From the NCBI RefSeq assembly GCF_002849615.1, contig NZ_PDNV01000005.1:248001-312000 (forward strand): DNA of 64,000 bases. The letters are read 5' to 3'. Position numbers and translations under genes: made by a program. Position 1 is the stretch's first letter. The number at the start of each line of letters is the position of its first letter. The notes under the pieces are model-generated. The model saw nothing but the letters and a program-made list of their open reading frames with translations. It was not told the DNA's origin and made no database searches. Shown in pieces: positions 1-8,929 of the stretch. Source of the DNA: Pollutimonas nitritireducens (GTDB lineage Bacteria > Pseudomonadota > Gammaproteobacteria > Burkholderiales > Burkholderiaceae_B).

Positions 1-433
1 CCTTGAACCGATACGTGAACGTTTCGCCCGCTGGAATTCCAGTAAAACTGATGCCGGGAACGCCGTCCATCTGAAATGGCAGGATGATGCCGTGCCAGTG
101 GATCGAGGTGGCTTCTTTCAGGCGGTTCCGGACCCGAATCGTCACCGTATCGCCTTCGCGCCAGCGTAAGGTCGGTGCGGGCAGCGAACCATTGACCGTC
201 GTCGCCATGCGAGGACTACCGGTGAAATTCACGGGCGATACACCGACGTCCAGCGTGAACTCGGTTCCGCTCAGCACGGGGGCTGAGCCGGTATTTGTAC
301 CGTCCGGGCGCAGCCCGGCGGCCCGAGCGAACGGCGACAGGCCCAGCACTATGCCACCTGCGGCAAGTCCTTGGACGAAACGACGTCGAGGCAAAAACGT
401 GGGGAGTGCGGCCAGCGAAGTTAGGCGTTTCAA
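1..433 (-). CDS. copA: Multicopper oxidase CopA, N-terminal part (cut by window edge)
   Basis: This is the first ~144 residues of a CopA-type periplasmic multicopper oxidase, which oxidises Cu(I) and takes part in copper resistance. The reading frame has a twin-arginine signal with an RRRFVQG motif near residue 18 and a hydrophobic stretch after it. The first cupredoxin domain carries an HWHG copper-ligand motif followed by a MDGVPG segment, as in the family. No ATG lies in a suitable place. A TTG at 433, nine bases after AGGA, is the likeliest start and leaves the Tat motif close to the N-terminus. The remaining domains and the other copper ligands lie beyond base 1. Neighbouring copper genes and a copper-box-like palindrome upstream agree with the call. 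Confidence 0.88.
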   Translation of the reverse strand, partial: MKRLTSLAALPTFLPRRRFVQGLAAGGIVLGLSPFARAAGLRPDGTNTGSAPVLSGTEFTLDVGVSPVNFTGSPRMATTVNGSLPAPTLRWREGDTVTIRVRNRLKEATSIHWHGIILPFQMDGVPGISFTGIPAGETFTYRFK

Positions 434-549
434 GCGAGAGAGTCCTATTACGAGTTGTTTATTGAGCCCTATGGTCGGTCGGTTTAGTTAAACCACGCGA
501 TCAATTTTCTTAACTTTAATCAAGTCGGGCTGTCACGTGCGTGACGGCC

Positions 550-569
550 GCATTACATTTCTGTAATGC
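550..569. promoter_or_regulatory. Copper-box-like inverted repeat upstream of copA
   Basis: GCATTACA-TTTC-TGTAATGC is a perfect 8-bp inverted repeat with a 4-base spacer, about 115 bases upstream of the copA start. The core ATTACA-N4-TGTAAT recurs upstream of copRS (1778-1793) and, degenerate, upstream of the DUF2933 gene (1051-1066). CusR/CopR-type heavy-metal regulators bind inverted repeats of this kind. That CopR binds here is inferred. Confidence 0.7.
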
Positions 570-682
570 AATGGCCATGTATGCGCGGCCGGGCCAACGC
601 CAAACAGCCCCGCCACTACCAGGGCAAGTAGGGCTATCAAGTTACGAATGAATTGGTTTGGATTCCACAACCCGTCCGGGCA

Positions 683-949
683 TCACAATTCTTTATTGCG
701 GTCCCCAACAGCAGCTACTGTCGGTATTGGCGCCTGGGGAACCTTGCTCTTTTTTGATTCGTTATCGCTGTGGCACGATTGCATACCCTTCATCATGAAA
801 AACATCATCAACGGGCAGATGAGGAAAAATAAAAAAGGGCTCACCGCCGTAATCCACTCACGAGCAGCAGGTAGCGCGGCGTAGGCCCCCGCAATCAGTA
901 CGGCTAACCCGAGACCGGCTTTGAGCATTGCCTTCATATCGCATTTCAT
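683..949 (-). CDS. DUF2933 small membrane protein, copper-associated
   Basis: An 88-residue protein with two hydrophobic segments (about residues 8-26 and 36-54). The second contains the FFLICPLMMFFMMKGM signature typical of DUF2933 proteins, which commonly lie beside copper- or silver-resistance genes. The methionine- and cysteine-rich turn (MKGMQSC) could bind a soft metal, but function is unproven. AAGGAG lies eight bases before the ATG at 949. It is on the same strand as the copper oxidase downstream and the copper-storage protein upstream. A degenerate copper box lies about 100 bases upstream. Confidence 0.78.
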   Translation of the reverse strand: MKCDMKAMLKAGLGLAVLIAGAYAALPAAREWITAVSPFLFFLICPLMMFFMMKGMQSCHSDNESKKSKVPQAPIPTVAAVGDRNKEL

Positions 950-1279
950 TTTCGGCTCTCCTTGTAGTTAACGCTCGCTATTCTGTAGTGCGAACGTCTG
1001 GCGAAAAGCCTACTTTAGCCATTCCATGCTTGCAGGCAGATTGCGGGCACATTACATCTTCGCAATTTTCGAGAAAGAGCGTCGGGGAAGCCGCCTGTCT
1101 GTCGCCACATATCAAGCGACGCTATTGTGGTTATCGACTTACCTTAGCGCATACTAGGCGTGGAAGAGATTTTCTACACTGGAGTTGTAAGAATGGTGAA
1201 CTACGAGGCCGGACAACGTCCGGCGCCCGAAGTCCATATTCATAGGGTATAGGAGTAACGATCCTGCAATGTGGAGTGT
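950..1279. other. Gene-free stretch with regulatory content
   Basis: About 330 bases between the DUF2933 gene and the copper-storage gene. Apart from the copper-box-like sequence at 1051-1066 and the ribosome-binding site of the DUF2933 gene, I see no gene here. The open frames covering it have no recognisable protein features. Confidence 0.5.
1051..1066. promoter_or_regulatory. Degenerate copper box upstream of DUF2933 gene
   Basis: ATTACA-TCTT-CGCAAT keeps one full half-site and four of six bases of the second half of the 16-bp repeat found at 552-567 and 1778-1793. It lies 102 bases upstream of the DUF2933 start. Being degenerate, it is a weaker candidate for the same regulator. Confidence 0.45.
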
Positions 1280-1615
1280 TCAAGCCATTTGAGCCATCCG
1301 CTTGCACTCTTCGGCACACCTCCTGCAAGCCTCGGCGCAGCGTTGGCAATGATCCATTTTGTGCTTGGCGCATTCATCTGCGCATGCTTGGCAAATATCC
1401 GCACACAGGTGACAAAGCGCTTGAGCGAAATCGCTGCCCCTGGCCATATAACTGGCTGCCAAGCGACAAATTTGAGCGCAATCCATATCCAGTTTTATAC
1501 AGCGCGCCATACTGTTGACGTCCTGTTCCGCGAGACACGAAGCTGCACAATGGTCACAGGCTGTCGCGCAGGCATAACAAGCGTCGATACAAGATTGGAA
1601 CTTTTCATGGGACAT
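1280..1615 (-). CDS. Four-helix-bundle copper-storage protein (Csp, DUF326)
   Basis: A 111-residue protein with 19 cysteines in repeated CxxxC and CxxC spacings along predicted helices (for example CYACATACDHC and CRRCAEEC). This is the pattern of the Csp/DUF326 copper-storage family, in which cysteines line the core of a four-helix bundle and hold many Cu(I) ions. There is no signal peptide, so it should be cytosolic (Csp3-like). The ATG at 1615 sits six bases after GGAG and is preferred over an in-frame TTG at 1627. It lies between the DUF2933 gene and the divergent copRS pair, in a copper island. A role in buffering cytosolic copper is inferred from the family. Confidence 0.88.
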   Translation of the reverse strand: MSHEKFQSCIDACYACATACDHCAASCLAEQDVNSMARCIKLDMDCAQICRLAASYMARGSDFAQALCHLCADICQACADECAKHKMDHCQRCAEACRRCAEECKRMAQMA

Positions 1616-1777
1616 ATTCATCTCCAATAAGGGTCAAATGAGGTTGCACATGGCCATTTCACAAAGCCGCCACCGTTGCCTAGCAATTCGAGTGCCATAC
1701 GCAGAAGCGTTCTGCCTGTCAAATGTTGGAATCTATGTGCCCCTTCTGCCCGTAATAGGTTACGAGTCTGCCTACAC

Positions 1778-1793
1778 ATTACAATTTTGTAAT
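1778..1793. promoter_or_regulatory. Copper box in the copRS / csp divergent promoter region
   Basis: ATTACAA-TT-TTGTAAT is a perfect inverted repeat in the 279-base gap between the divergent csp (start 1615) and copR (start 1895) genes. It shares the ATTACA-N4-TGTAAT core with 552-567. It is a candidate CopR operator controlling both directions. Confidence 0.7.
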
Positions 1794-1894
1794 CTTTGCG
1801 TCATGTTCACGTAAGCGCCGCCGAATTACAGTCCATTAACGCTAAGTCATTCTAAAGCCGTACCGTACCGTATCGGCTTACCCGGAGGAGTTAT

Positions 1895-2578
1895 ATGAAG
1901 TTGCTCGTGGTCGAGGACGAGATCAAGACAGGCGATTACGTCCGCCAAGGACTCGTGGAGTCGGGCTTCGTCGTGGATCTCGCACGCACCGGCCTGGATG
2001 GCCACCATCTGGCCCTGACAGGGTCTTACGATTTGATTATCCTTGATGTCATGCTGCCGGACGTTGATGGTTGGCGCATCGTGCAAGCGCTGCGCGACGC
2101 CAAATCGTCGACGCCCGTACTTTTCCTGACCGCCCGGGATAGCGTGGAAGATCGGGTCAAGGGGCTGGAATTGGGCGCTGACGATTACTTGGTCAAGCCC
2201 TTCGCTTTCTCAGAACTCCTGGCACGCGTCCGTACGTTGTTGCGGCGAGGCGCCGCGCCCTCCTTCCAGGATCAATTACAAGTAGCCGATCTCGTCCTCG
2301 ATATCCCCCGGCGCAGGGCTCAGCGTCAAAGTGTGCGCATTAACCTTACAAACAAGGAATTCGCCCTGCTGGAGCTTTTGGTGAGGCGCCAGGGCGAGGT
2401 ATTGCCCCGCTCACTGATTGCCTCCCAAGTTTGGGATATGAACTTTGACAGTGATACCAATGTCATTGATGTCGCGATACGGCGGCTACGGGCCAAAATC
2501 GACGACGACTATGACCCGAAGCTTATTCATACCGTTCGCGGCATGGGATATATGCTCGATGTGAGCCACCTGGACTAG
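1895..2578 (+). CDS. copR: Heavy-metal response regulator CopR/CusR type
   Basis: A 227-residue OmpR-family regulator. The receiver domain (about 1-115) begins MKLLVVEDE, has the phosphoacceptor aspartate in [11 protein letters not shown] near residue 51, and the conserved lysine in LVKPF. A winged-helix DNA-binding domain (about 125-222) ends with the RGMGYML signature. Overall sequence is of the CopR/CusR/IrlR heavy-metal group. A GGAGG site precedes the ATG. The sensor gene copS follows after three bases, so the two are co-transcribed. Position beside copper-oxidase and copper-storage genes points to copper sensing. The palindrome at 1778-1793 is its likely operator. Confidence 0.9.
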   Translation: MKLLVVEDEIKTGDYVRQGLVESGFVVDLARTGLDGHHLALTGSYDLIILDVMLPDVDGWRIVQALRDAKSSTPVLFLTARDSVEDRVKGLELGADDYLVKPFAFSELLARVRTLLRRGAAPSFQDQLQVADLVLDIPRRRAQRQSVRINLTNKEFALLELLVRRQGEVLPRSLIASQVWDMNFDSDTNVIDVAIRRLRAKIDDDYDPKLIHTVRGMGYMLDVSHLD

Positions 2579-2581
2579 CCT

Positions 2582-3988
2582 ATGAAGCGACGTCCGGCAT
2601 CCCTGGCGGTGCGACTTATTGTCTCCATTGGGGCAGTGATTACCGTCGTGTTACTCGCGTTCGGCTTGATCGTTGAACGGTCGCTGAACAATCACTTCAT
2701 CCAACAGGATGTGGACGAGATAAACGCCGTCGTTCAGGCATTACAGGGCACACTCGCGACGCTCCCGGCTGATATAGCGCCGAAGGATCTCAGCTGGCAG
2801 CTTGCCAATGCCGTATCTGGCCACCATAACGCGCAATTCCGTATTTCCGATGACAAAGGCGTGGAGATCTACGCGACGCCAGGGTCCAGCCTGGAAAGGT
2901 TTACACAAGTTGCACGTCCGGTAGACAGCGCCACTGTCGACACGGTAGGCACATGGCAAGACCATGGCCAGACATACCGAGGCGCTGTACTGCGCATGGC
3001 GTCTGACGGCCTGCCCGCGTCAGGCCCGCTCACTATCACAGTGGCGACTGGGATCAACTTTCACCTCCATTACCTTGACAGTTTTCGCAACTACCTGCGA
3101 ATTATCACGGTCGCCGCCTGCCTTATCGCTATTCTGGCTACCTGGTTCGCCGTACACCAGGGCCATGCGCCGATACGGCGTATCAGTCGCGAAATAAGCA
3201 GGATCAGGTCCGACCAGTTGCATGTCCGACTCCAGCCGGACGCTGCACCTTCTGAGCTGGTAGAGCTTGCCACCTCTTTCAATGAGATGCTCGAACGACT
3301 TGAAGGCGCGTTTCGCCGTTTATCGGATTTTTCGGGCGATATTGCCCACGAACTTCGAACCCCGATCACCAATTTGAAAACTCAAACCGAGGTGGCACTT
3401 TCGCAGTCCCGTAACGCACAGCAATACCGCGAGGTTTTGTATTCGAACCTCGAAGAGTATGAGCGCATGGCGAAAATGGTCAGCGATATGCTGTTCCTGG
3501 CCCAAGCAGACAATAACCTGCTTAAACCGGAACTTGTCAAAATAGGCCTCAAGACCGAGATGCGTGTTCTTTTCGATTATTTCGGCGCGTGGGCCGAAGA
3601 GCGCGGGGTCGGTCTAAAGATGGTGGGCTCGGAAGTTTACATCCTCGGCGACAGGTTGATGATGCGCCGGGCGTTAAGTAATCTGATATCGAATGCGATC
3701 CGGTACACGCCGGCCGGCGGCAGCGTTACAGCTTCCTTTTGTCTCGAATCGAGTACTGCGAGAGTATCTATCGGTAACCCAGGGCCTCCTATAGATCCCG
3801 AACACATCAATCATATCTTCGAACGATTCTACCGGCCAGATGCGTCGCGACACCGCAGTGGTGAGGGAGCAGGCCTGGGCTTGGCGATCGTCAGGTCAAT
3901 TGTCGAGGCTCATGGCGGAACGATCAGTGCTCACTCCACGCCACAAGCGACAACGTTTCAGATGGCGGTCCCCGCAACAAAATGTTGA
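2582..3988 (+). CDS. copS: Heavy-metal sensor histidine kinase CopS/CusS type
   Basis: A 468-residue membrane kinase, close to the family's usual ~465. There is a transmembrane helix at about residues 11-33, a periplasmic sensor region to about 170, a second helix at about 172-192, then HAMP. The dimerisation/phosphoacceptor box is DIAHELRTPITNL (His near residue 257). The ATPase domain has N-box NLISNAIRYT and G-box GAGLGLAIV. Hydrophobic segments and H-box spacing match the CusS/CopS/IrlS family, which senses periplasmic copper or silver and phosphorylates the partner regulator encoded immediately upstream. It is convergent with glgX. Confidence 0.88.
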   Translation: MKRRPASLAVRLIVSIGAVITVVLLAFGLIVERSLNNHFIQQDVDEINAVVQALQGTLATLPADIAPKDLSWQLANAVSGHHNAQFRISDDKGVEIYATPGSSLERFTQVARPVDSATVDTVGTWQDHGQTYRGAVLRMASDGLPASGPLTITVATGINFHLHYLDSFRNYLRIITVAACLIAILATWFAVHQGHAPIRRISREISRIRSDQLHVRLQPDAAPSELVELATSFNEMLERLEGAFRRLSDFSGDIAHELRTPITNLKTQTEVALSQSRNAQQYREVLYSNLEEYERMAKMVSDMLFLAQADNNLLKPELVKIGLKTEMRVLFDYFGAWAEERGVGLKMVGSEVYILGDRLMMRRALSNLISNAIRYTPAGGSVTASFCLESSTARVSIGNPGPPIDPEHINHIFERFYRPDASRHRSGEGAGLGLAIVRSIVEAHGGTISAHSTPQATTFQMAVPATKC

Positions 3989-4022
3989 TCGTTGCTGTGC
4001 AACGCCTCATGAGATATGCCTT

Positions 4023-6170
4023 TCAACTGGCAGGGAACTGAGCAATGGGTGCCGCTGACATTGCTTGGCGAGTCAGGATTACGATAGAACGCCCAGCAAC
4101 GCGATAGACCGGACGGCTTGAAAGAAGTGACGCGCCACTGTCCGCGATATCATGCGGCGCCTCCAGGCCGGTGTCCACGATACGACACCAAGGTAGTCGC
4201 GTTGCGTCCTGGACGGTAAATTCGAGCGGGTTCCAATAGCCGTTTATCATGACATAGATGTCTTCATCGGCCTGGGATTCTCCGTAAAGACAGAAGGCAA
4301 TACTGCGCGATTCGTAGCTCATGTCTGCTGCGCCGCCGATACCATGCCACTTGACGTCCTCTCGCCAGAACCTGCTTCGCGACAGACTGGAATGAGCCTT
4401 TCTGAACGCGATCATGTGTTTGAAAAAACGAAAAACATCCACGTGCTCCCTGAGCCGACTCCAGTCGAGCCAGCTCGTTTCATTGTCCTGGTTATAGGGA
4501 TTGTTATTGCCGCCTTGAGTCTGCATGAATTCATCTCCTGCCCTCAGCATCGGAGTTCCATTGGCAAGGAACAACAGGCAGCAGAAATTCTTAATTTGCC
4601 TGATACGCAGTCGCATGACATTTTCCGGCAGCCCGTCGTCGCCCTCCCACCCACAATTCCATGAATACTCCTCATCCAATCCATCGGTATTCGCATGGCC
4701 GTTGCGCCAGTTACGCTTTCTGCTGTAGGAGACTAGATCGTATAGCGTGAAACCGTCATGTGAGGTGATGTAGTTGATGCTCTGATAAGGGTGGTAGGCA
4801 TCCCGCAAATCGTCGGGGAACAGATCGTCGCTTCCGTACAGGCGCCGAACGAGGGATGGCACCATGCCGGGGTCTCCCCGGACGTAGCGTCTAATATCAT
4901 CGCGAAAAGCGGCGTTCCATTGTGCGGCGCTGATACCGGGAAACGCTCGTCCGAGTTGGGACACGCCACTTGCATCCCATGGCTCGACAATCATCCGCAA
5001 GCTGGCCAAGCTTTGGTCGGACGCCATATCACTCAAAGGCGTGGATGCTGCCGTGTCGATGGCACCATCTGTGCCGCGCGAGAAGACCGAGGCCAGGTCG
5101 AACCGGAAACCGTCCACGCCCATTTCAACCGACCAATGCCGAATGCTGTCCATTATCAGTTTGCGCACTGCATGGTTTGCACAATGCAGTGTATTTCCGG
5201 TGCCTGTGACATCCATATAGGGCCGTGCGGCCTGATCCGAAATCAAATAGTAGGTACTGTTGTCTATGCCCTTGTAACTGTAAACCGGCCCGGTGTGATC
5301 CCCTTCGCATGTGTGGTTGTAGACGACGTCGAGTACGACCTCGATGTCTGCTTCGTGTAAAGCATCGACAAGTTCACGGAACTCGCTCCTCTGGGCTCGA
5401 CCTGAACGATCTTTAGCGTATCCATTGTGCGAAGCAAAAAAGCTTAATGGGGAATAGCCCCAAAAATTCCCGTCAGAAGGGTCAAACTGGAAGACCGGCA
5501 TCAGTTCAACTACCGTTATACCGAGTTCCTGCAAGTATGGAATTTTTTCGATGATACCGGCGTAGGTGCCTCGGGCTTGCGGAGTCACGCCTGATGAAGG
5601 GTGTTTGGTGAATCCGCCGACGTGCAGTTCATAAATGACCGAGTCGGATTCATGACGCGGACGCCGCCGGGTTGTGGGTGGAGGCGACGCTTCAGTGGGC
5701 AGTACGCCGAGTGGCGCCTTACCGGCGTTGGTACCGGGGTGGCTTGCTGCCAGACGGTCCATTCCCGGTGGAAAGAACACCTCTTTCGCGTATGGATCCA
5801 GCAGAACTTTAGTCGGATCAAAAGCGTGCCACTCGAATCGTCCGGTCGGGAACGGGCCGTCGACGTGGTAAGCGTAATAGACAGCATTGCACAAATCCGC
5901 CCTTGGTATCCTGCAGTGCCAGACGCGTCCGGATTTGTTCTTCAAGTAATCGAACACGAAAGTCACAACCGGCGTCGTCACACAGCTTGCCGCGTACAGC
6001 AACAACGTCACCTTCTGTGCGTGCTTGGAATAAAGTGCAAAGTTGTATGCATGTTCTGACTCTATCCAGGTCACTCCCATCGGGCCCGGTTCTCCCTCTG
6101 CCGTTCCCCAAGAAGGACGTGCTGGCAGTTGCTCAGTATGAGAATGCTGTCCCGAATCAATGTTCGCCAT
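4023..6170 (-). CDS. glgX: Glycogen debranching enzyme GlgX (GH13)
   Basis: A 715-residue α-1,6-glucosidase of the GlgX/isoamylase type. The N-terminal carbohydrate-binding domain (about 20-125) is followed by a GH13 barrel with the usual regions: VVLDVVYNHT, the nucleophile in GFRFDLAS, the acid/base glutamate in MIVEPWD and TSHDGFTLYDLV. GlgX removes limit-dextrin branches from glycogen in the cytosol. No other glycogen genes (glgA, glgB, glgC, glgP) are present here. A GH15 hydrolase lies about 44 kb away (50098-51951). The DUF1003 gene lies 29 bases upstream on the same strand and may share its transcript. Confidence 0.92.
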   Translation of the reverse strand: MANIDSGQHSHTEQLPARPSWGTAEGEPGPMGVTWIESEHAYNFALYSKHAQKVTLLLYAASCVTTPVVTFVFDYLKNKSGRVWHCRIPRADLCNAVYYAYHVDGPFPTGRFEWHAFDPTKVLLDPYAKEVFFPPGMDRLAASHPGTNAGKAPLGVLPTEASPPPTTRRRPRHESDSVIYELHVGGFTKHPSSGVTPQARGTYAGIIEKIPYLQELGITVVELMPVFQFDPSDGNFWGYSPLSFFASHNGYAKDRSGRAQRSEFRELVDALHEADIEVVLDVVYNHTCEGDHTGPVYSYKGIDNSTYYLISDQAARPYMDVTGTGNTLHCANHAVRKLIMDSIRHWSVEMGVDGFRFDLASVFSRGTDGAIDTAASTPLSDMASDQSLASLRMIVEPWDASGVSQLGRAFPGISAAQWNAAFRDDIRRYVRGDPGMVPSLVRRLYGSDDLFPDDLRDAYHPYQSINYITSHDGFTLYDLVSYSRKRNWRNGHANTDGLDEEYSWNCGWEGDDGLPENVMRLRIRQIKNFCCLLFLANGTPMLRAGDEFMQTQGGNNNPYNQDNETSWLDWSRLREHVDVFRFFKHMIAFRKAHSSLSRSRFWREDVKWHGIGGAADMSYESRSIAFCLYGESQADEDIYVMINGYWNPLEFTVQDATRLPWCRIVDTGLEAPHDIADSGASLLSSRPVYRVAGRSIVILTRQAMSAAPIAQFPAS

Positions 6171-6199
6171 AGCGAGTCAGTCCTTGGCTGCGAGACGCC

Positions 6200-6748
6200 T
6201 TATGCGTCGGTGTTCCGTATCCGTTCCATGCGCCGGATGTCCTCGCTCAATACTTCGATACGATTCAGAATCTGGACCAGTTGATCGTTTCGCAACCGGT
6301 CAAGTTTATCGTGCAACGCCATGATCTCGATCTCCGCCTTCAAATTGACTTCGTAGTCGTGACCAGCGTCGATCCGATCATGCTGCAGTTGTCGATGCTG
6401 GGCCATCATGATGATCGGCGCCTGGATCGCCGCGAGCATAGACAGCACTAAATTGAGAAAAATAAATGGGTAAGGGTCAAAGGCCCGTGTAGCCAACCAC
6501 ATATTGCCAAGCGCCCAGATGCCGAGAAAGACACAAAAGCCGGTGATGAAACGCCACGATCCCCCAATGCGTGCCATGCTATCCGACAATTTATCACTGA
6601 AGGACAGGTTCTCTTCATACACCTCATTGGTATTTTGCGTGATAGGTTGTCGCTCCATCGCGCTCTTCATTACCCGCCGTTGAGCATCCGTAAGCGCGTC
6701 GTAGTTATGCCTGAACCATTCGTGTGGGATTTCGCGTTCCGGTTTCAT
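6200..6748 (-). CDS. DUF1003 membrane protein
   Basis: A 182-residue protein with two transmembrane helices (about residues 65-84 and 91-115) separated by a short loop with FDPYPFIFLN. A charged C-terminal helix containing IEIMALHDKLDRL follows. This is the DUF1003 family layout. The ATG at 6748 is eight bases after AGGAGG and is preferred over the in-frame TTG at 6754. The family has no settled biochemical role, although some members sit next to metal transporters. It lies just upstream of glgX on the same strand. Confidence 0.82.
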   Translation of the reverse strand: MKPEREIPHEWFRHNYDALTDAQRRVMKSAMERQPITQNTNEVYEENLSFSDKLSDSMARIGGSWRFITGFCVFLGIWALGNMWLATRAFDPYPFIFLNLVLSMLAAIQAPIIMMAQHRQLQHDRIDAGHDYEVNLKAEIEIMALHDKLDRLRNDQLVQILNRIEVLSEDIRRMERIRNTDA

Positions 6749-6799
6749 CCTCAAAACCTCCTGAATTGATAGAGCTCGATTATGTGCCGAAACGGGTCC

Positions 6800-8200
6800 C
6801 TAGTGACGATCACCATGGGTAACCGTGCGAGTTGGTGGGAGTTCTGAGCCGCGACGAATCGTGACCCGCAACCCTTGTCCAAAACCATTGTTTGCCTCGC
6901 GCATCCCGAATTGCAGGACCAGTCCATGAATGTGCGCGATTCGGCGCGCGATCGAAACGCCAAGCCCGCTGCCTGGCTCCTCATTTCCTGACGCACGCAG
7001 GAATCGATCTCCCACTCGCGGCAGGACCGCAGGGGCAATGCCTGGGCCCTCGTCATCCACAAATATGCCCGTCGCGGAGAAAGTCAGGCGCACATGCGAG
7101 TGTTTTGGCCCATAGCGGATGGCGTTGTCAAGAATGTTCTTCAGCATAACGGCCAGCGCGTCCGCATCGCCTACTACGGGCAACGGTACATCGTCGGATT
7201 CCGGCCATTCCACGGAGATTTCGACATCGCGCCGATCAGCGATCCATAAGCAATCGCCGACTGCCTGATCGGCGACGGACCGCCAGTCGACAGCGCTACC
7301 AAAAGAGACGCGATTGATGTCGTCGAGTCGCGCCATGATCAACAACTGTGACACCAGCCGGTCGAGCCTCTCGATGCCGCGTGTAACGCTGCTCTGTGCA
7401 TGCTGCCGCTCACCCGGGTCTCGTGTCCGCTGCGCAACATCCCACTGCGCACGCAATGCAGCCAGCGGCGTGCGCAATTCGTGGGCCGCATCCGCTGTAA
7501 AACGTCGCTCTTGTTCAACCAGCGTGGCTACGCGCGCAAGCAGCCCGTTCATGGCTTCTACTAACACTTTCAGTTCGCCAGGAGAATCTTCGACCGGCAA
7601 CGGTTTCGGGTCATCCGGACTACGCCGTTCCAGCTGCGCGGACAGGTCATGGACTGGTTTAAGCGCTTGTTGGACGGCAAGGATCAAGAGCATGATCAAC
7701 ACCGGGAGCCCGAACAACCACGGAACGATTTGGCTGGCGATATAGGCCACCACGAGATCGCTGCGTTCCCCGAGGCGCTGTCCCACAGCTACGCGCGTTT
7801 GACTTGAGGGCTCGCTTAGGTAATACAGCCGCCACTGCGTACCGCCGACGGCACTATTGAAAAAACCTTCCCGGGCATCATCGCGCGGGAACTGTAGCGC
7901 CTGATCGTCCAGCACTAGGGGGACGTCCGAGCCGCGCCAGATTGCTACGGCGAGATCGCCGAGGCGGGCATCTCCAGGGTCCGCCGGCAATGGCGATGGC
8001 AGTGCCGGACGAGACGGCGCCGCCGACCGCGGGATCAGAGCGGCAACTGCAAGCGTCTGCTCGGCGAGCCGCAACATGTCACTATCATAGAGCTCATTGA
8101 TCTCGTGTGACGCGCGCCAGTAAGTGCCAGCTATAGTGAGCAGCCATGCCAAAGGCGCAGCGACAAGCACGGCGATGATAAGTCTGCCCTTAAGCGTCAT
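6800..8200 (-). CDS. Sensor histidine kinase, QseC/PmrB-like
   Basis: A 466-residue kinase. The first transmembrane helix lies at about residues 5-25, a periplasmic sensor of about 125 residues follows, the second helix is at about 152-172, then HAMP. The phosphoacceptor box is AHELRTPLAAL (His near 243), and the ATPase domain has NILDNAIRYGP and GSGLGVSIARRI. It overlaps the upstream regulator gene by four bases (translational coupling). Layout and sequence fit the QseC/PmrB/TctE group, whose members sense metals, cationic peptides or organic acids. The signal here cannot be told from sequence. Confidence 0.86.
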   Translation of the reverse strand: MTLKGRLIIAVLVAAPLAWLLTIAGTYWRASHEINELYDSDMLRLAEQTLAVAALIPRSAAPSRPALPSPLPADPGDARLGDLAVAIWRGSDVPLVLDDQALQFPRDDAREGFFNSAVGGTQWRLYYLSEPSSQTRVAVGQRLGERSDLVVAYIASQIVPWLFGLPVLIMLLILAVQQALKPVHDLSAQLERRSPDDPKPLPVEDSPGELKVLVEAMNGLLARVATLVEQERRFTADAAHELRTPLAALRAQWDVAQRTRDPGERQHAQSSVTRGIERLDRLVSQLLIMARLDDINRVSFGSAVDWRSVADQAVGDCLWIADRRDVEISVEWPESDDVPLPVVGDADALAVMLKNILDNAIRYGPKHSHVRLTFSATGIFVDDEGPGIAPAVLPRVGDRFLRASGNEEPGSGLGVSIARRIAHIHGLVLQFGMREANNGFGQGLRVTIRRGSELPPTRTVTHGDRH

Positions 8201-8868
8201 ATGCCGACATCCTCCGCGCCCAATGCATAGCCCGACCCACGCACGGTGCGCACAATCTTGGGATGGATCTTCTTGCGTAGATGGTGCACGAAGACCTCCA
8301 AGGTATTGCTCTCCATTTCCGCATCCCAGTCGTACAATTTGTCGCGTATGAAATCGCGGGTCAGCACACGATTTGGATGCGTTAGAAAAAGTTCCATCAG
8401 CAAGGCTTCCCGTGTCGTCAGGTCCACACGCTGCCCCTTCCAGTGCACCTCGTGTAGGGCAGGATAATACTCGAGCTCTCCGTGACGCCAGACAGGTTCC
8501 GGCTTGCCGGCTACGCGCCGCGTAACGGCACGCAGGCGCGCGGCGAGCTCTTCGAGTGCCACCGGTTTGATAAGGTAGTCGTCCGCACCGGCGTCGAGTC
8601 CCGCAATCCGGCTCTCGACCGAGTCGCGTGCGGTCAAAATGACGACGGGTAATGTTTGATTGGTGTGGCGCCAGCGCATCAGCAGCGCCACACCGTCTTC
8701 ACCCGGCAAGCCCAGGTCTAACACCACGGCATCATAGTGCACGACACGCATTGCCTGGTCACCTTCCCGACCGCTGGCGAACCAGTCAACCGCATAGCCC
8801 AGCAGCCGCAAGCCCCGCTTAAGGCCGTCGCCAATAAGCGGATCGTCTTCTATGATGAGAATTCTCAT
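8197..8868 (-). CDS. OmpR-family response regulator, QseB/PmrA-like
   Basis: A 223-residue regulator with receiver domain (MRILIIEDD start, phosphoacceptor in DAVVLDLGLPGEDG near residue 51, LIKPV lysine) and a C-terminal winged helix ending VRTVRGSGYAL. It resembles QseB/PmrA/TctD. It is divergent from the thermostable-hemolysin cluster, with a 104-base gap holding a PmrA-box-like element at 8913-8929. On this strand the element reads CTTAAT-N5-ATTAAC, so autoregulation and control of the divergent cluster are both plausible. The target assignment is inference. Confidence 0.87.
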   Translation of the reverse strand: MRILIIEDDPLIGDGLKRGLRLLGYAVDWFASGREGDQAMRVVHYDAVVLDLGLPGEDGVALLMRWRHTNQTLPVVILTARDSVESRIAGLDAGADDYLIKPVALEELAARLRAVTRRVAGKPEPVWRHGELEYYPALHEVHWKGQRVDLTTREALLMELFLTHPNRVLTRDFIRDKLYDWDAEMESNTLEVFVHHLRKKIHPKIVRTVRGSGYALGAEDVGI

Positions 8869-8912
8869 TTACATGCCCACTGCTTCGTTCCTGCCAGATA
8901 ATACTGGCCGTC

Positions 8913-8929
8913 GTTAATTTCTCATTAAG
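8913..8929. promoter_or_regulatory. PmrA-box-like direct repeat in divergent promoter region
   Basis: On the minus strand the sequence is CTTAAT-GAGAA-ATTAAC. That is two TTAA half-sites with an 11-base period, close to the (C/T)TTAA(G/T)-N5-(C/T)TTAA(G/T) pattern bound by PmrA/QseB-like regulators. It lies 44-60 bases upstream of both the regulator (8868) and the hemolysin-family gene (8973). On the plus strand a weak -10 (TAGACT, 8940-8945) follows with no good -35, as expected for an activator-dependent promoter. Confidence 0.55.

Noticed and set aside
510-523. TTAAC-TTTA-ATCAA as an FNR box before copA
   Set aside because: One mismatch at a key G and no oxygen-linked context; kept out of the feature list.
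1131-1373. 80-codon open frame opposite the copper-storage gene region
   Set aside because: Mostly antisense to the csp gene, arginine-rich with no motif.
3989-4022. GTTGC-TGT-GCAAC as a terminator between copS and glgX
   Set aside because: Only five pairs, three-base loop and no T-tract.
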